Source: Thermoplasmata archaeon
GTDB taxonomy: Archaea > Thermoplasmatota > Thermoplasmata > UBA10834
DNA length: 21,743 nt
Direction of reading: 5' to 3'
Assembly (NCBI GenBank): GCA_022865445.1
Contig: JALHSX010000228.1
Location: 1 to 21,743 of the forward strand
This document shows positions 20,444 through 21,743 of the stretch, in pieces; position 1 is the stretch's first letter; each line of letters opens with the position of its first letter. A program made the translations under genes and the position numbers. The notes under the pieces were generated by a model that saw only the letters and a list, made by a program, of their open reading frames with translations, was not told the DNA's origin and did not search any database.

Positions 20444-20682
20444 ACAGCGTCATCGTTCGCGGGCTCGCGGTCCTTGCCATGGCCCTGCTGTTCATCGGAG
20501 CCATCACATCAGTTTCATGGCCGAAGGGCGACATGGACCAGACCTCAAACCAAGATGTCGGCAGGAAACTGTTCGGGATGACCACCGACACTGGTTATGG
20601 CATCATCGTCCTTCTGATCGGATTGCTGCTACTCGTCGCTTTGCTCGGCGGGATCTTCCTTGCGAAGGAGGAGAATGAATGA
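20440..20682 (+). CDS. nuoJ2: Complex I subunit J, C-terminal half
   Basis: The 80-residue protein has two hydrophobic helices (about 5-25 and 53-74), separated by a polar loop of about 28 residues (KGDMDQTSNQDVGRKLFG). It corresponds to the last two helices of a full NuoJ. The ATG overlaps the nuoJ1 stop as ATGA, and its own stop overlaps the nuoK start in the same way, so the three small membrane subunits are translationally coupled. On its own it would be hard to recognise; position and the DVGRKLFG motif make the call. Confidence 0.85.
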   Translation: MNSVIVRGLAVLAMALLFIGAITSVSWPKGDMDQTSNQDVGRKLFGMTTDTGYGIIVLLIGLLLLVALLGGIFLAKEENE

Positions 20683-20999
20683 TCCCGATTGAGTATTGGC
20701 TGGTTTTCAGCTCGCTATTGCTCGCCATAGGAGCCTATGGCGTGCTCACAAGGAAGAACGCCATCGTCGTGCTCATGTCAATCGAGGTCATGCTCAACGC
20801 CGCGAACATCAACTTGGTCGCATTCAGCTCATACCACACGACCTTGCATGGCTCCGCTGACGCATCCGGCCAGGTGTTCGCCCTGTTCTCGATCGCGATC
20901 GCAGCTGCTGAGGTCGCAGTGGGCCTCGCCATCCTGCTGTCCGTATACAGGAGATACCAGACGATCGATGTTGACAAGATCAACATCCTGAGGTGGTAA
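20679..20999 (+). CDS. nuoK: Complex I subunit K (NuoK/FpoK)
   Basis: The 106-residue membrane subunit is homologous to MrpC and has three helices. The buried glutamates of the family are present, in SIEVMLNAANINLVAF (second helix) and AAAEVAVGLAILL (third helix); both are needed for proton transfer in known enzymes. The ATG overlaps the nuoJ2 stop. The gene ends one base before nuoL and contributes its GAGGTGG as ribosome binding site for nuoL. Confidence 0.95.
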   Translation: MIPIEYWLVFSSLLLAIGAYGVLTRKNAIVVLMSIEVMLNAANINLVAFSSYHTTLHGSADASGQVFALFSIAIAAAEVAVGLAILLSVYRRYQTIDVDKINILRW

Positions 21000-21000
21000 G

Positions 21001-21743
21001 ATGTTGGAATATGCTTGGCTGATCCCGGTCTTGCCCTTCATCGCCTTCATCCTGATCGGTCTCCTGCCAAAGAGGACTCTTGGATGGGAGAACGGCGCAG
21101 GCTATGCGATTGCGGGAGCCGGGGGCGCTCTCGTCTTGTCATTGCTGGTAATCTGGGATGTCCTTAATGGCCATACTCTGACAGTGGGCGCTCCTCGGAG
21201 CACTTGGCTCGTCATCGGCAACTTCCATGTTGAGTTCGGCATTTGGATCGACCAGCTAACGGCCGTCATGTTGCTGGTAATATCCGTCGTGGGCACGCTC
21301 GTCGTGGTCTACTCGGGCGGGTACATGCACGAGGAAGGCGTGGGCAGGAGACGGTACTACGCGGAGATCATGCTCTTCATATCCGTCATGTACGGCCTCG
21401 TGATCGCGGACAACTACCTCCAGATGTTCATCTTCTGGGAGCTCGTTGGTCTGTGCTCCTTCCTTCTGATAGGCTTCTGGTACGAGAAACCGTCAGCCGC
21501 CAGCGCCGCGAAGAGGGCGTTCATCGTGACCCGCGTGGGCGACATTATGTTCATGGCGGGCCTGATCATCCTCTTCAAGTACGTGGGTGTGCTGGACTTC
21601 TCCGCGCTTTTCGGGCAGGGCGCGAACAGCATCGTGTCCCGCGGGGTGATACCTCAGGACATGCTCACGTTGTCGACGGTCCTCATATTCGGGGGCGCCA
21701 TAGGGAAGAGCGCTCAGTTCCCGCTCCACGAATGGCTTCCAGA
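21001..21743 (+). CDS. nuoL: Complex I subunit L (NuoL/FpoL), N-terminal part
   Basis: This is the distal antiporter-like pumping subunit; 247 codons are visible and the frame runs off the right edge (the family has about 600-670 residues). The signatures WIDQLTAVMLLVISVVGTLV, YSGGYM and NYLQMFIFWELVGLCSFLLIGFW are present (the second stretch lies at about 138-160 and contains the conserved FWE glutamate). KRAFIVTRVGD and the GKSAQFPLHEWLP segment at the edge, with the lysine of helix 7, also fit. NuoM and NuoN are expected just beyond the window. Confidence 0.95.
   Translation, partial: MLEYAWLIPVLPFIAFILIGLLPKRTLGWENGAGYAIAGAGGALVLSLLVIWDVLNGHTLTVGAPRSTWLVIGNFHVEFGIWIDQLTAVMLLVISVVGTLVVVYSGGYMHEEGVGRRRYYAEIMLFISVMYGLVIADNYLQMFIFWELVGLCSFLLIGFWYEKPSAASAAKRAFIVTRVGDIMFMAGLIILFKYVGVLDFSALFGQGANSIVSRGVIPQDMLTLSTVLIFGGAIGKSAQFPLHEWLP

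Noticed and set aside
20180..20682. Frameshift splitting nuoJ
   Set aside because: Both halves have proper starts with 4-nt stop/start overlaps, and split NuoJ/FpoJ is known in archaea.
1..21743. CRISPR arrays, insertion sequences, attachment sites
   Set aside because: I saw no direct-repeat series, transposase motif or integrase; gene order and composition look like stable chromosome.

Overview
The window comes from an archaeon, most likely Thermoplasmatota (class Thermoplasmata in the broad sense). The evidence is TATA-box promoters about 25 bp before leaderless or short-leader starts, an archaeal-type KptA, DUF2797, a cis-prenyltransferase, an Lrp-type regulator, a B12/radical SAM protein of the type known from Thermoplasma, a protein resembling methanogenesis marker 11, and a complex I operon of the Fpo type (A-B-C-D-H-I-J-J-K-L). 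No rRNA, tRNA, CRISPR array or mobile element was found. Base composition looks uniformly GC-rich by eye.

Left part (1-5922): C1 and acetate metabolism. The 5' end of fhs (formate-THF ligase) points off the left edge, and folD is divergent from it. A 330-bp spacer rich in inverted repeats follows, then an AMP-forming acetyl-CoA synthetase. A beta-carbonic anhydrase and an OFA-family MFS transporter come next, probably co-transcribed. Together they suggest handling of formate, bicarbonate and acetate.

Middle part (6030-10933): mostly separately promoted genes for kptA, a DUF2797 protein, a UPF0173 metallo-hydrolase followed closely by a TiaS-related, marker-11-like protein, a cis-prenyltransferase, and an Lrp/AsnC regulator preceded by operator-like dyads. 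On the minus strand (10967-14745) lie an HdrD-like iron-sulfur protein with a hairpin in its leader, MobB fused to an Fe-S domain, and a B12-binding radical SAM protein.

Right part (14883-21743): a secreted or anchored protein with signal peptide, beta-rich domain, one membrane helix and a zinc ribbon. It is followed by the complex I operon, driven by one strong TATA box and running off the right edge inside nuoL. No NADH module (NuoEFG) or F420 module (FpoF) is present at the 5' end of the operon. Subunit I is a 302-residue polyferredoxin with six 4Fe-4S motifs instead of the usual two, and subunit H has about 40 extra aromatic-rich N-terminal residues. The main inference is that this is a proton- or sodium-pumping complex with a built-in iron-sulfur wire, probably fed by ferredoxin. 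The HdrD-like and marker-11-like genes nearby raise the possibility of a methanogen-related lineage such as Methanomassiliicoccales or a non-methanogenic relative. Nothing in the window proves methanogenesis.
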